Shown: one piece after another, positions 25,005-34,767 of the stretch
Position numbering within the stretch: the stretch's first letter is position 1
Layout: each line of letters starts with the position of its first letter
Made by a program: the position numbers and the translations under genes
Source of the DNA: JABDJZ01 sp047619685
GTDB taxonomy: Bacteria > Bacteroidota > Rhodothermia > Rhodothermales > UBA10348
Direction of reading: 5' to 3'
Assembly: GCA_047619685.1 (NCBI GenBank)
Contig: JBLHLC010000013.1
Span: forward strand, 1 to 64,000
Length of the DNA stretch: 64,000 nt
The notes under the pieces: generated by a model
What the model was told of the DNA's origin: nothing
The model's input: the letters and a program-made list of their open reading frames with translations, nothing else
Database searches by the model: none

Positions 25005-27866
25005 TCAGCGCGTAATAAAGAGAGGAGCAGAAAGACGAGTCCCGTGCATCTCAACCAATACTATGTAGAACCCGGACGGAAGCCGCAGCGCGTCGAACAG
25101 AACGTGGTGTCGCCCAGCCTCCAGCTGCAAGGTCCTGGTTTCCTGGACCCGGCCCAGGGCGTCAACCAACCGGACGCTGGCTGTTGCCGACGTGGGGTTG
25201 GCGATGCTTAGCGTGATCTGATCCCTGGCTGGGTTGGGATAGACGCCTTCGAGTTCCAGTTCCGTTGGAAGGTCTTCGGGCGAGTCTACGTCTGTGATCA
25301 AACCTCGGACTACGGGCAGGGTGATTGCCGGACCGGCCGTCTGGTCCAGACCGTCGCCTGCCACGACGCGGTGGTAGGCCGTTCCTGACTCGAGCGGCGC
25401 GAGGCCCGCATCGGAGAGCGCTGCCGCCAGTCTTCCGTATTCAATTGCGACGGACGTTTCGGCGCCAACGTCTTGAGATATGGTCGGGCCGATGAACTGG
25501 GAGCTGACAGAGAACTCCCAGCGGTAGGTCACGGCATCCCCCTCGACGTCGGTCACCGGATTCCAGAGCACGCGAAACAGACGGCCTGGATCGCCCTGAA
25601 CATTGAGAAAGGCGCCGGGCAGGGGCAACACGATTTCCGGGCGTTCGGGTGGGTCATTGACCGGCGTCACATTTACGCGCAGCCATGCGTCCGATGTGCC
25701 ACCCCGCCCATCGTCCGTAGTGTACCTGAGTGAATCCACCCCAGCCCAGTTCTGAAACGGCACGTACCTCAAAATCCCTGGAGACGACTCGTAGACGAAA
25801 CCGCTGCTGGGTTCTGTAAAGGCAGCAATCGAGAGAGGGTCGGAGTCAGGATCCGAGTCGTTGAGAAGCACAGCCACGTCGACCGGAATGTCCTCGGGAC
25901 TCTCGGCAAAGTCGTTGACGGCGACGGGGGCTTCGTTGAGGGCGGTCCGGAACGAGTAGATGTTGCTCCATTCACTCTCTCCGCCGCGATTCACAGCACG
26001 AACTCGCCAGAAGTGCACTCTATACGGCCTGAGTGGGCCGACCACCAAAGAATCAAGGGCCACCTGGACGGTGTCCGCGGCGGTCTGATCAAAGCTGACG
26101 GAGTGACTGACCTGAACCCGGTAGAGTTCCGCGGTCGGCACGGCACCCCACCAAAGCGGAACGCGAAGGCCTGTATCTACCGCCCCATCCGGCGGCTGGA
26201 CCAAGCGGGTAGCGTCAGGCGGGTCCATTTCTGTCGAGAAGGATTGAGTCAGCCATTCTGACTCGCCTCCGGTGTTCACGGACCTGACGCGCCAGAAATA
26301 GGTCGTCCCCCGGCCGAGCGCGCTCGTCGAATAGGTAGTTGAGAGAACCTCGACCCGGATAAGCGGAGCAAGGAAGTCACCTGTCAGAGACACTTCGACC
26401 TCATAAGTCCGGGCGCCGTCCCCCGCTGACCAGGAGAGCACCACGCTTGTCGAAACGTCCAGTGTCCCATCCAAGGGCGATGGGTTGGTAGGGGGCAATG
26501 GTGCCTGTTCCACGGTCTGAAAGACAGCGGCAACCGGCCATTCTCCTGCACCCTCCACCGACTCTGCGCGCACACGCCAGGCATACGATCGGCCAAACTC
26601 CAGCGTCAAGCCGGAAATCGAGGTCCCGGGAATGCCAGCCTCGTCGTGGAGCACGACGGCGAACGAAGTATCCGTTGCCACCTGCATCCTGTAAGAAATA
26701 GCTCCCGGCACCGATGTCCATTCGAAACCTCCCGGTATCGGAACGGCCACCGCCCCCTCTGAGGGGTTTACCAAGGTGGGTGCCGAAACGGCGCCGACCG
26801 CAAAGGAGCGCGGAGAAGACCACTCTGAAATTCCTCTACCCGACCCGCGGACGCGCCAGTAGTAGGTGGTGGCCGCGGCCAGTGACTCCACCAGAAGCGA
26901 ATCACCGGTCACTGCTTCCTCACGGTCAATCGTATTGAACGATGGGTTGCGGGATAGCTGAACGGTGTGGGTGGCACCGCGCCTCCCCATCCAGTGCAAC
27001 GACAGGGTAGACGGAGTGTCCGCTGCGCCATCCCTAGGCAAAACGACAGTGGGCGTCACAACGGCCGCTTGACCCAAGGCGGACAGATCGGTGTAGGAAT
27101 CGCCGATGTAGACATCATCCACGTCGATATAGCCGCCCTGCCCATCGGGCGAAAAATCGTATTGAACTCCAAGGCGGGCTACTCGGCTCCAGTCAAATTC
27201 GCGCCAGAGGGCGTCATGAGAAGTCGGAAACTCGGACCCGCAACATCCAATGCCATAGCCGCCGGTCCACGCTCCGGTATAGTGCCAGCCTGCCTGTGCG
27301 GCCGAAAGTGTTCCGGCGGATCGTGCCGATTCGAGCTCCGCCAGGGTGGTCGGAGGGAGCGGGATGGCCAAGCTGTGCCAATTCCCGTCGCGGAGACTAT
27401 CCGGAATGAACCACTTCAGCCTCATGGGTGCGTCTCCCACCCCATCGGCTATGGATGTGGAATCCTGAGGTCCTGAGAACGAATCGAACATCGTCACAGA
27501 AATACACTGTGCCCCGGTTTCCTGGCAGACACCGCGCCCTTGGAGCAGTGGATCAATGAGTATGCGCAGGTACAGGGTCTGCGTATCGGCCGGGTCCGGG
27601 GAGACCATGGCGGACATGTCTGCGCCATCGCGTTCGAGAAAGGCGATCCCCACGCTCGCCCACTCCGAATAGTCCAGTCGCAGAACGGGGTTTTCAGGAT
27701 CGGTCGGATCGGCCACCACGGGCCCCTCGACCTCTGGGATCAGCGAGTTGGTCGAGTCCACAAACACCACAAACTCGGATCCCAAGTCCGGAATCTGAGC
27801 CTGAGCGCTGTCCACTTGAAAAGCAGACAGAACCAGGACTAGCGTTATGTAGGGAGCGGTTCGCAT
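25005..27866 (-). CDS. T9SS-sorted surface protein with fibronectin III repeats
   Basis: A 953-residue secreted protein. The Sec signal ends near SAQAQ (residue 24). Residues 30-260 form a carbohydrate-binding-like sandwich domain (YIDVDDVYIGD). At about 270-640 come four fibronectin-III-like repeats, each with a variant of TYYWRVRG...GESEWS. Residues 645-735 are a cadherin-like module (NEAPVAVNDFAESPEDIPVDV, VLLNDSDPDSDPL). Another beta domain follows (737-850). The last 80 residues are a type IX secretion sorting domain: VYPNPARDQITLSI, RLVDALGRVQ, LPSGFYIVLV. It is thus likely exported across the outer membrane and cleaved or anchored there. No catalytic domain is visible. The gene is convergent with the structured region. 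Confidence 0.85.
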   Translation of the reverse strand: MRTAPYITLVLVLSAFQVDSAQAQIPDLGSEFVVFVDSTNSLIPEVEGPVVADPTDPENPVLRLDYSEWASVGIAFLERDGADMSAMVSPDPADTQTLYLRILIDPLLQGRGVCQETGAQCISVTMFDSFSGPQDSTSIADGVGDAPMRLKWFIPDSLRDGNWHSLAIPLPPTTLAELESARSAGTLSAAQAGWHYTGAWTGGYGIGCCGSEFPTSHDALWREFDWSRVARLGVQYDFSPDGQGGYIDVDDVYIGDSYTDLSALGQAAVVTPTVVLPRDGAADTPSTLSLHWMGRRGATHTVQLSRNPSFNTIDREEAVTGDSLLVESLAAATTYYWRVRGSGRGISEWSSPRSFAVGAVSAPTLVNPSEGAVAVPIPGGFEWTSVPGAISYRMQVATDTSFAVVLHDEAGIPGTSISGLTLEFGRSYAWRVRAESVEGAGEWPVAAVFQTVEQAPLPPTNPSPLDGTLDVSTSVVLSWSAGDGARTYEVEVSLTGDFLAPLIRVEVLSTTYSTSALGRGTTYFWRVRSVNTGGESEWLTQSFSTEMDPPDATRLVQPPDGAVDTGLRVPLWWGAVPTAELYRVQVSHSVSFDQTAADTVQVALDSLVVGPLRPYRVHFWRVRAVNRGGESEWSNIYSFRTALNEAPVAVNDFAESPEDIPVDVAVLLNDSDPDSDPLSIAAFTEPSSGFVYESSPGILRYVPFQNWAGVDSLRYTTDDGRGGTSDAWLRVNVTPVNDPPERPEIVLPLPGAFLNVQGDPGRLFRVLWNPVTDVEGDAVTYRWEFSVSSQFIGPTISQDVGAETSVAIEYGRLAAALSDAGLAPLESGTAYHRVVAGDGLDQTAGPAITLPVVRGLITDVDSPEDLPTELELEGVYPNPARDQITLSIANPTSATASVRLVDALGRVQETRTLQLEAGRHHVLFDALRLPSGFYIVLVEMHGTRLSAPLFITR

Positions 27867-27938
27867 ATTCGCGTGAGGCGTACATCTATTGGGATCGACC
27901 CCTTTCGCCTACAATCAAGCTTCCGAACAACCAACCCC

Positions 27939-28316
27939 ATGAAGGTCCACAACATCGACGGCGCTCCGGCCGCAATAGGCCCCTACTGCCACGCAATACA
28001 GACCGGCAACCTGGTCTTTTGCTCGGGACAGACACCATTGGATCCCGAAACCATGCAGGTCGTGGGCGATGACATCGCTGCCCAGACGGAACGTGTGCTG
28101 GACAACATTGAAGTCGTCCTCGGCGGCCTGGGACTGACGCTACTGAATGTTGTCAAAACCACCGTCTTTCTGAAGGACATGGGCGACTTCAAGGGAATGA
28201 ACGCGGTCTACGCCCGTCGTTTCGCCAGCCACACGCCGGCCCGCAGTACCATCGCGGTTCGCCAGAATCCGATGGACGTCATGGTGGAGATCGAGTGCAT
28301 CGCGGAGATTCTCTGA
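27939..28316 (+). CDS. RidA-family reactive intermediate deaminase
   Basis: A 125-residue cytoplasmic protein of the YjgF/YER057c/UK114 (RidA) family. It contains APAAIGPYCHAIQTGNLVFCSGQ at 9-31, VVKTTVFLKDMGDFKGMNAVYARRF near 72-95, and the substrate-binding PARSTIAVRQNPMDVMVEIECIA with the Arg that binds the carboxylate. RidA trimers hydrolyse 2-aminoacrylate and other enamines made by PLP enzymes. Start at 27939 chosen because MKVHNIDGAPAAIGPY matches the family; the frame is open for 22 further codons. Divergent from the T9SS protein gene. Confidence 0.93.
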   Translation: MKVHNIDGAPAAIGPYCHAIQTGNLVFCSGQTPLDPETMQVVGDDIAAQTERVLDNIEVVLGGLGLTLLNVVKTTVFLKDMGDFKGMNAVYARRFASHTPARSTIAVRQNPMDVMVEIECIAEIL

Positions 28317-28382
28317 TCGGTTCAGTGCTGCGCGTATCGGCCCGTGACGCGTATTCTTCGGTCCCACCAGACCGCCGAAGAC

Positions 28383-31300
28383 ATGCGCTTCTTCCCAGCT
28401 CTTCTCTCTTGCCTTCTCCTTTTCTCGTTGGTTGCTACCCCCGGGGCTTCGGCCCAGGAAGCTGCCGAAATTGCCACCGCCCTTGAACTTCGCGCGATAG
28501 GGCCTGCCGTGATGGGGGGCCGTATCGCTGACATTGCCGTTCACCCCGAGCACCTCAGCACGTGGTACGTCGGTGCCGGTTCGGGCGGCGTGTGGAAGAC
28601 CACCAATGCGGGCGTCACATTCACGCCTGTTTTTGATGATGAGGCGTCCTACTCCATCGGGGAAATCGCCATTGACCCCAACAACCCGGACGTAGTCTGG
28701 GTCGGTACGGGCGAGAACGTCTCCGGCCGACACGTGGCCTGGGGCGACGGTGTGTATCGCAGCCGTGACGGCGGCGGTACCTGGGATAACGTTGGTCTTC
28801 CCCACTCCGAACATGTGGGCAAAATCCTGATTGACCCGCGAGACAGCCGACGGGTTTTCGTGGCTGCCGAAGGCCCATTGTGGTCATCGGGCGGAGATCG
28901 CGGCCTCTACCGATCCTCGGACGGCGGCGATTCATGGGAGGCTGTGCTCTCGATCAGCGAGAATACGGGCGTGACGGACGTCGAATTCCATCCGACCAAC
29001 CCGGACGTGATGTACGCGGCTACGTATCAGCGCCGTCGCAGCACGTGGGCGCTTTTGGCGGGCGGGCCCGAGTCCGGGATCTACAAGTCGACCGATGGCG
29101 GAGACACGTGGCGCCACATCTCGACGGGGCTTCCAAAGGGCGATGTGGGCAAGGTTGCCCTGGCTGTTACGCCGGCGGACCCGGACCGCGTCTTTGCCAC
29201 CATGGAGGCGGACCGCAGTGAGCGCGGGTTTTACCTCTCCACGGACCAGGGCGAGAGTTTTGCGCGTCGGAGCGATTACATCTCGGGCGGCACGGGAGCC
29301 CATTACTACCAGGAGATTGAGGCGTCGTACGTCAATCCGGATGTGGTTTATCAGGTGGACGTCTGGATCAACGTCACCCGGGATGCCGGCAAGTCCTTCA
29401 AGGAGTTGGAGACGGGCTGGGGCAAACACTCCGACAACCATGCCATCTGGATCGACCCAACCAATCCAGACCACATGTTGGTCGGCACGGACGGTGGCCT
29501 TTACGAAACCTTCGACGAGGGCCAGACCTTTCGCCATTTCCCAAACCTCCCGGTCAGCCAGTTCTACAAGGTGGCCGTGAACAACCGGACGCCGTTCTAC
29601 GACGTGCTCGGAGGCGCTCAGGATCTGGGGACGCTGATGGGTCCATCGCGGACCATGAACGCGGATGGCGTTCGCAATCAGGACTGGTACGTGCCGCTGG
29701 GTTCGGACGGGCAGGGCGCTGCCTTCGACCCCGAAGACGACGACATCGGCTACATGGCCACGCAGGGCGGGAACTGGTTCCGTCACAACAAGCGGACCGA
29801 GGAGGTCATCGACATCCAGCCTCAGCCGGCTCCTGGCGAGGACCCTGAGCGCTGGAACTGGGACGCACCGATCCACATCAGTCCTCATTCCAGCCGTGTA
29901 TACATCGCCTCGCAGCGTCTCTGGCAGAGCGACGACCGGGGTAACAGTTGGACGGCCAAGAGCGGGGATCTGACGCGAAACGTCAATCGCTACGAGTTGG
30001 AGCTGATGGGCCGCGTTTGGAGCGTGGATGCGCTCTATCACAACGGCGCGATGTCCAAGTACTCCACGATCACGGGTATTTCGGAGTCACCGGTTCAGGC
30101 CGGAATGATCTACACGGCGTCGGACGACGGTATTGTCAATGTCACGGAGGACGGCGGCACCAATTGGCGACGGGCCACGGCGCTGCCTGGCGTGCACGAG
30201 CAGGCATTCATCAATGACGTCGAGGCGTCGCGCCATGACGCTGCGGGCGTGTTCGCCATTGCAGACGAACACAAACTCGGTGACTACCAGCCGCTGGTGT
30301 TTTACAGCGACAACAGAGGAGCCTCCTGGCGCTCGATCAACGGCGACTTCCCATCGAATGTCATCGTGTGGATGGTCCAGCAGGATTACGTCGATGAGAA
30401 TCTGCTTTTTCTGGCGGCCGAGAACGGGCTTTACTTCTCGCCGAACTTCGGCAAGAACTGGCAGCGGTTACCGGGCGCGCCGACTATTGCGTTTCGGGAC
30501 GTGCAGATCCACAAACGCGACAATGACCTGATCGGAGCGTCGTTCGGACGAGGCTTTTATATCCTTGACGACTACTCGCCGCTCCGGGGCGCTGGCTCTG
30601 TGGCCGGCGGCGGCGTGCTACCGGTCCGCGATGCGTGGTGGTACGAGCCCAACCTGCCCATGCAGGCTCCAAGACAGCCCACGCTGGGGACGGATTCGTT
30701 CGTCACGCCCAACCCGGATTTTGGAGCTGCCATTACCTACTACCTGCCGGAAGCCTCATCGACGCTGAAGGAAGCCCGCAGGATTGCGGAAAAAGATATC
30801 AGGGCAAGCGAAGGCAATGTGCCCTTCCCGGGCTGGGATCGGCTTGCCGCGGAAGCCACCGAGACCTCTCCCCGAGCGCTCATGGCCATCAGGGACTCAG
30901 GTGGCAGTACGGTTCGTTGGCTTGAGCTGTCCAACAAGGCTGGCGTTAGCCGTATTACCTGGAACCTCCGTCTGGCACCGGCTGACCCCATTAACCTGGT
31001 AGTGCCCGACTTCGTCACACCATGGTCCGGCTCGGCCGTCGGCCCGCTCGTGGCGCCGGGCTCGTACTCGGCGCAGCTGGTCGTGATCGATGGCGAGGGG
31101 GCCCGAGAGGTTGGGACGGCTGAAAGTTTTACCCTGAAACCCGTTCACGAGGGCAACCACGCCACCACCGCGGCCGTTCATGCGCAGGCACGAGAGTTGA
31201 GTCGCAAAATTGGCGTAGCGAGCTCCGAGTTGGGACTGCTCGGTGACAAGCTCCGTCATATGCGCGCGGCATTGCTTCAGGCGCCGGGCGCCACCCCTGC

Positions 31301-31616
31301 GTTGTTCCAGCAGGTTGATACGCTGGACAAGGGACTCTCCGAGCTCAACCAGGAACTAGGCGGTGATCGCGTACGGGGCGGACTCAATGAGACTACGGCA
31401 CCTTCACTCAGGAGCCGGGCTGGCAGGGCCGTTGGCTCCATGTTCTCCACAACCCAGGCACCCACGGAAACCCAAAAAGCAGGACTGAAGATGAGTTCTG
31501 AAGCCTTTGGAGGTTTCCTGGAACGCATGCGGTCCTTCCTTGGGCAGGTTTCTGCGGCCGAGGCGGCCCTGGAAGCTGCCGGCGCCCCCTGGACTCCGGG
31601 CCGCGCGATCAACTAA
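28383..31616 (+). CDS. secreted BNR/sortilin-type beta-propeller protein
   Basis: A 1077-residue protein with Sec signal cleaved after GASAQ (residue 24). From about residue 40 to 740 it carries VPS10/sortilin-like propeller repeats with Asp-box motifs: SGGVWKTTNAGVTF, YRSRDGGGTWDNV, YRSSDGGDSWEAV, YKSTDGGDTWRHI, VTEDGGTNWRRA, YSDNRGASWRSI. The part after about 760 is beta-rich then helical (residues 915-1060), ending GAPWTPGRAIN. Proteins like this are annotated glycosyl hydrolases in many Bacteroidota, but no catalytic residues can be assigned. It is probably an exported surface protein. It lies 66 bp after the RidA gene. Confidence 0.85.
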   Translation: MRFFPALLSCLLLFSLVATPGASAQEAAEIATALELRAIGPAVMGGRIADIAVHPEHLSTWYVGAGSGGVWKTTNAGVTFTPVFDDEASYSIGEIAIDPNNPDVVWVGTGENVSGRHVAWGDGVYRSRDGGGTWDNVGLPHSEHVGKILIDPRDSRRVFVAAEGPLWSSGGDRGLYRSSDGGDSWEAVLSISENTGVTDVEFHPTNPDVMYAATYQRRRSTWALLAGGPESGIYKSTDGGDTWRHISTGLPKGDVGKVALAVTPADPDRVFATMEADRSERGFYLSTDQGESFARRSDYISGGTGAHYYQEIEASYVNPDVVYQVDVWINVTRDAGKSFKELETGWGKHSDNHAIWIDPTNPDHMLVGTDGGLYETFDEGQTFRHFPNLPVSQFYKVAVNNRTPFYDVLGGAQDLGTLMGPSRTMNADGVRNQDWYVPLGSDGQGAAFDPEDDDIGYMATQGGNWFRHNKRTEEVIDIQPQPAPGEDPERWNWDAPIHISPHSSRVYIASQRLWQSDDRGNSWTAKSGDLTRNVNRYELELMGRVWSVDALYHNGAMSKYSTITGISESPVQAGMIYTASDDGIVNVTEDGGTNWRRATALPGVHEQAFINDVEASRHDAAGVFAIADEHKLGDYQPLVFYSDNRGASWRSINGDFPSNVIVWMVQQDYVDENLLFLAAENGLYFSPNFGKNWQRLPGAPTIAFRDVQIHKRDNDLIGASFGRGFYILDDYSPLRGAGSVAGGGVLPVRDAWWYEPNLPMQAPRQPTLGTDSFVTPNPDFGAAITYYLPEASSTLKEARRIAEKDIRASEGNVPFPGWDRLAAEATETSPRALMAIRDSGGSTVRWLELSNKAGVSRITWNLRLAPADPINLVVPDFVTPWSGSAVGPLVAPGSYSAQLVVIDGEGAREVGTAESFTLKPVHEGNHATTAAVHAQARELSRKIGVASSELGLLGDKLRHMRAALLQAPGATPALFQQVDTLDKGLSELNQELGGDRVRGGLNETTAPSLRSRAGRAVGSMFSTTQAPTETQKAGLKMSSEAFGGFLERMRSFLGQVSAAEAALEAAGAPWTPGRAIN

Positions 31617-31660
31617 CCCCGGGTCAGCCCCAACGGGCCCGTTTAGGGGTCCATCGCCAT

Positions 31661-33274
31661 ATGACGTACAGACTTGTCTTTCTCCTCGCCGTTGCGGGGT
31701 GTGGCCCCGCCTCGCCGCTCCCGGTTGAACAAACCAGCCACGGTTCGGGGCCAGCTCCCGTCCTGGTGGCCAGTTTTGATGGGCTGGGGGTGGGCTTCGA
31801 CGGCCCGCAGGGGCCAGCCGCCACAAGAAATCCCAGTGACAATTCACTGGCCGTCGGACCGGACCACGTCATCCAGACCGTCAACACCCGGATGGCCATC
31901 TTCGACCGGACAGGTCAGGTGCTCTACGGGGCTGCGGAGATCCGAAACGTCTTCCGTGGATTCGGGGGCCCCTGCGAGGAGTTCAACAACGGCGATACGG
32001 TGGTGCGTTATGACCAGTTGGCGGACCGCTGGCTCGTGGTGATGCCCATCTTCCGGCGATTGCCACGGCGCGCCGATGAACCGCCTACGCCCACATCGGC
32101 GGACGGCGTCGTGGTCAGCCAGGTGGGCAATCCGGATCAGCCAGGCCCGGCCGTACGGCTCCACATCCCCACTCGCCCCACGCCCCAGGAAATCAGCGTG
32201 GCGGAGGAGGCCAGGCGGCTCGCTCGCCAGCAGCCTCGGGGCGATGGATCGTACGCCATGTGTTATGCCATCAGTACCAGTTCCGACCCTTTCGGTACCT
32301 GGCACCGCTATGAGTTCGTGCGCCCGCTCTTCCCGGACTATCCCCGGCCAGCCGTTTGGCCGGACGGCTACTACGTCCCCACCAGCACGGGAGACAATGT
32401 CATCGAGAAACACGCCTGCGTCGTGGATAGATCGGCCATGCTCAAGGGCGAGCCGGCGAGCGAGCAGTGCATCATTGTGGACGATGTCAACTTTCTCAAC
32501 AACGCGGACCTGGACGGCCGGCAACTTCCTCCACCCGGTGCGCCCAATATCATGCTGGCGACGGGGGGCTCTCAGCTGACTGGCGTGACCCGAGACAGCA
32601 CGGTCCTTGCCTGGAACTACCATGTGGATTGGGACGACCCGTCCAAGACGCACCTCACAGGTCCAACCCATGTCCCGGTCGAGCCCTACGACTTTCTCTG
32701 CGGCGGGCAGTTGACGGAATGCGTGCCGCAACCCGGTGTGGATCAGCGGATCGATTCCCAGGGCGACAAGATCATGGCCCGCCTGGTCTACCGCCGGATC
32801 GGACGACAGGAGTCCGTTGTCGGCGTACACTCTGTCGCGACGACTCTCGGAACGGGTGGCGTACGCTGGTATGAGTTCCGCGTCGGGGCGGACCGGGCGA
32901 TCGACCTCCACCAGCAAGGCACCCTGGCGCCTGACAGTTCCTATCGCTGGATGGCCAGTCCCGCGATGGACGGTTTCGGCAACATCGGGATCGGCTATTC
33001 CTTTGGAAGCGCGACGCAGTTTCCAGGGCAGCGTTTTGCCGGGCGAACTCCCGAAGATCCGCTTGGCCGCCTCGGGCTGAGAGAGGCCGTGCTGGTCGAT
33101 GGAGAGGCGTCCCAGACCACCACGCTACGCTGGGAGGACTACACGCAGACGGCCGTGGATCCGGTGGACGATTGCACAATCTGGTATGTCGGCGACTATC
33201 TGAAAGAGGGCGCCACCCTGTACTCCACGCGAATTGGCGCGTACAGACTTCCCGGGTGTGGGCAAGGGGAATGA
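31661..33274 (+). CDS. lipoprotein, beta-rich, family unrecognised
   Basis: A 537-residue exported protein with an early lipobox (LLAVAGC, Cys14). Repeated beta motifs suggest a propeller: NSLAVGPDHVIQTVNTRMAIFD, GDTVVRYDQLADRWLVV, YAISTSSDPFGTWHRYEF, GDKIMARLVYRRI, MDGFGNIGIGYSF, WYVGDYLKEG. Similar proteins are found as hypothetical secreted proteins in other bacteria. I cannot name a family or reaction. There are several Cys, possibly disulfide paired (PCEEF, CGGQLTECV). Its TGA overlaps the ATG of the next gene (ATGA), so the lipoprotein and a GNAT enzyme are translationally coupled. It lies 44 bp after the BNR protein gene. Confidence 0.6.
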   Translation: MTYRLVFLLAVAGCGPASPLPVEQTSHGSGPAPVLVASFDGLGVGFDGPQGPAATRNPSDNSLAVGPDHVIQTVNTRMAIFDRTGQVLYGAAEIRNVFRGFGGPCEEFNNGDTVVRYDQLADRWLVVMPIFRRLPRRADEPPTPTSADGVVVSQVGNPDQPGPAVRLHIPTRPTPQEISVAEEARRLARQQPRGDGSYAMCYAISTSSDPFGTWHRYEFVRPLFPDYPRPAVWPDGYYVPTSTGDNVIEKHACVVDRSAMLKGEPASEQCIIVDDVNFLNNADLDGRQLPPPGAPNIMLATGGSQLTGVTRDSTVLAWNYHVDWDDPSKTHLTGPTHVPVEPYDFLCGGQLTECVPQPGVDQRIDSQGDKIMARLVYRRIGRQESVVGVHSVATTLGTGGVRWYEFRVGADRAIDLHQQGTLAPDSSYRWMASPAMDGFGNIGIGYSFGSATQFPGQRFAGRTPEDPLGRLGLREAVLVDGEASQTTTLRWEDYTQTAVDPVDDCTIWYVGDYLKEGATLYSTRIGAYRLPGCGQGE

Positions 33275-33864
33275 GCAAGATTCAGCATCCCCTGACCCTG
33301 GAGGGCAACCATGTCCGACTCGAGCCCCTCTCGCTGGATCATCTGAGCGGACTCTGCAAAGTCGGACTGGATGAGAAGCTCTGGATGTGGACCCCGCGCC
33401 ATATTGGGACGCGTCAGGACATGGAGGCGTATATCCGCGAGGCCGTTGCCGGGCGAGAGGAAGGCACGGAGTATCCGTTCGTCACGACACTGAAGTCAAA
33501 CGGTCTTGCGGTGGGAAGCACCCGGTTCGGCAACATCGCCCTGGCAAACAAACGACTCGAAATCGGATGGACCTGGGTAGCCGCGGGCTGGCAGCGGTCA
33601 GCGGTTAATTCCGAGGCAAAGTTGCTGATGCTTGAATACGCCTTCGACGTGCTCGACTGCAACCGGGTAGAACTCAAGACGGACGCGCTGAACGTGAAGT
33701 CCCGGCGCGGCATCGTGGGCATCGGCGGGACCGAAGAAGGTATACTCAGACATCACATTGTGAACGCAAACGGTCGCCTACGCGACACGGTGTATTACAG
33801 CATTCTCAGGAGCGAATGGCCGGCCTCCCGGGAAATACTCAAGGCGCGCCTTTCCAGAAATTGA
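33271..33864 (+). CDS. GNAT N-acetyltransferase, RimJ/RimL-like
   Basis: A 197-residue acetyltransferase. It begins HPLTLEGNHVRLEPLSLDHL, typical of the group often called GNAT family protein next to RimL. Other landmarks are the WTPRHIGT block, VGSTRFGNIALANKRLEIGWTWV, and VELKTDALNVKSRRGIVGIGGTEEG with the conserved NxxSR motif. Substrate unknown. The start ATG at 33271 overlaps the upstream stop. The C-terminus overlaps the tail of the convergent SET-domain gene by 26 bp. Length fits the family. Confidence 0.85.
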   Translation: MSKIQHPLTLEGNHVRLEPLSLDHLSGLCKVGLDEKLWMWTPRHIGTRQDMEAYIREAVAGREEGTEYPFVTTLKSNGLAVGSTRFGNIALANKRLEIGWTWVAAGWQRSAVNSEAKLLMLEYAFDVLDCNRVELKTDALNVKSRRGIVGIGGTEEGILRHHIVNANGRLRDTVYYSILRSEWPASREILKARLSRN

Positions 33865-34582
33865 CCGCATGAAGGCCCACCCTCTCGGTTCGCCGGACGG
33901 CCAGAACGTCGCTTTCGTCCAGCTCGGAGTGGTCCTGCTCGTGACCCTGTTTGTCGTGGTCATCGAGTGTTGCCGTTTTTTTCCTCGCGTTGCTTAGGCC
34001 GTCCCGATAATAATTTGCGGCAATGGAGGCCATCTCCTCTTCGCCTGCGGCAATTCGGTGACATCGCTTGACCACTTCATCGCTCATGAGGCTTTGAAGG
34101 GGTTGTGCCACGCTGGGAAAGCGGTCGAAAGCGGAGCGGAGAGACTTGTCCCAGCTGCGGCGATAGCGCAGGACATCATCGGCATAGACCGTCGTTCGCC
34201 GTGTCCCCTCGTCGAGCGGCACGAAGGGATGTGACACGTTGAGGTACCCGTAGTCGTCCGTCAGCTGTTCGCCGGCTTCAATATCCCGGATCGCCAACTC
34301 AAAGTCGTAGGCCGTCGTGAGACAGTTGGAGCGAAACGAGTGATTGACGTATCGGGCGTTGTCCCAGCAGAGTACGTATTCGCCGATGTTGTTTCGGAAA
34401 GCGTACGTGTCGATCAGATCCTGGTAATCCGGTCCCAGATCTTCTACTTCTTGTGGCAAAAACACCCGGTCTAATCGGTCCAGGATCCAGGTGACCGTGC
34501 CCTTCGGAATGTGCTGCGTTGCCACGACGCCGTGTCCGACCTCGCGGCTGATGAAGCGAAGTTCCGTGTGCGGATGTATCAC
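33839..34582 (-). CDS. SET-domain protein (putative protein lysine methyltransferase)
   Basis: A 247-residue protein with a SET domain in its first half: a GHGVVATQHIPKGTV opening (family GxGvxA), a long insert, YVNHSFRSNC near residue 95 (NHSxxPN-like, AdoMet binding), and AGEQLTDDYGYLN (the catalytic Tyr is in DDYGY). Bacterial SET proteins methylate lysines on ribosomal or chromatin-like proteins; the target here is unknown. A C-terminal half rich in charged residues follows. The GTG at 34582 is preferred because GGAG lies eight bases upstream; a TTG at 34630 would add 16 residues. The tail overlaps the convergent GNAT gene. Confidence 0.75.
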   Translation of the reverse strand: MIHPHTELRFISREVGHGVVATQHIPKGTVTWILDRLDRVFLPQEVEDLGPDYQDLIDTYAFRNNIGEYVLCWDNARYVNHSFRSNCLTTAYDFELAIRDIEAGEQLTDDYGYLNVSHPFVPLDEGTRRTTVYADDVLRYRRSWDKSLRSAFDRFPSVAQPLQSLMSDEVVKRCHRIAAGEEEMASIAANYYRDGLSNARKKTATLDDHDKQGHEQDHSELDESDVLAVRRTERVGLHAVNFWKGAP

Positions 34583-34767
34583 TTGAGCGACTCCACGAAT
34601 AGACAGCGCAGCCTGCGCTTTGCGGGTCAACCAAACGGTTCGACGCGCGCTCTACTCCGAACCCATCCGAGAGTTCTGCACGAGAAACATGAATTTCGGA
34701 GAGCCGTTGCGCATTGATCCGGGGCGCGTTGGAGACTATCGTTTCTGGACGCATCTGCCACGGCTCA

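Noticed and set aside
28932..30041. 369-residue minus-strand frame within the propeller gene
   Set aside because: Shadow of the Asp-box repeats; no start context or motifs.
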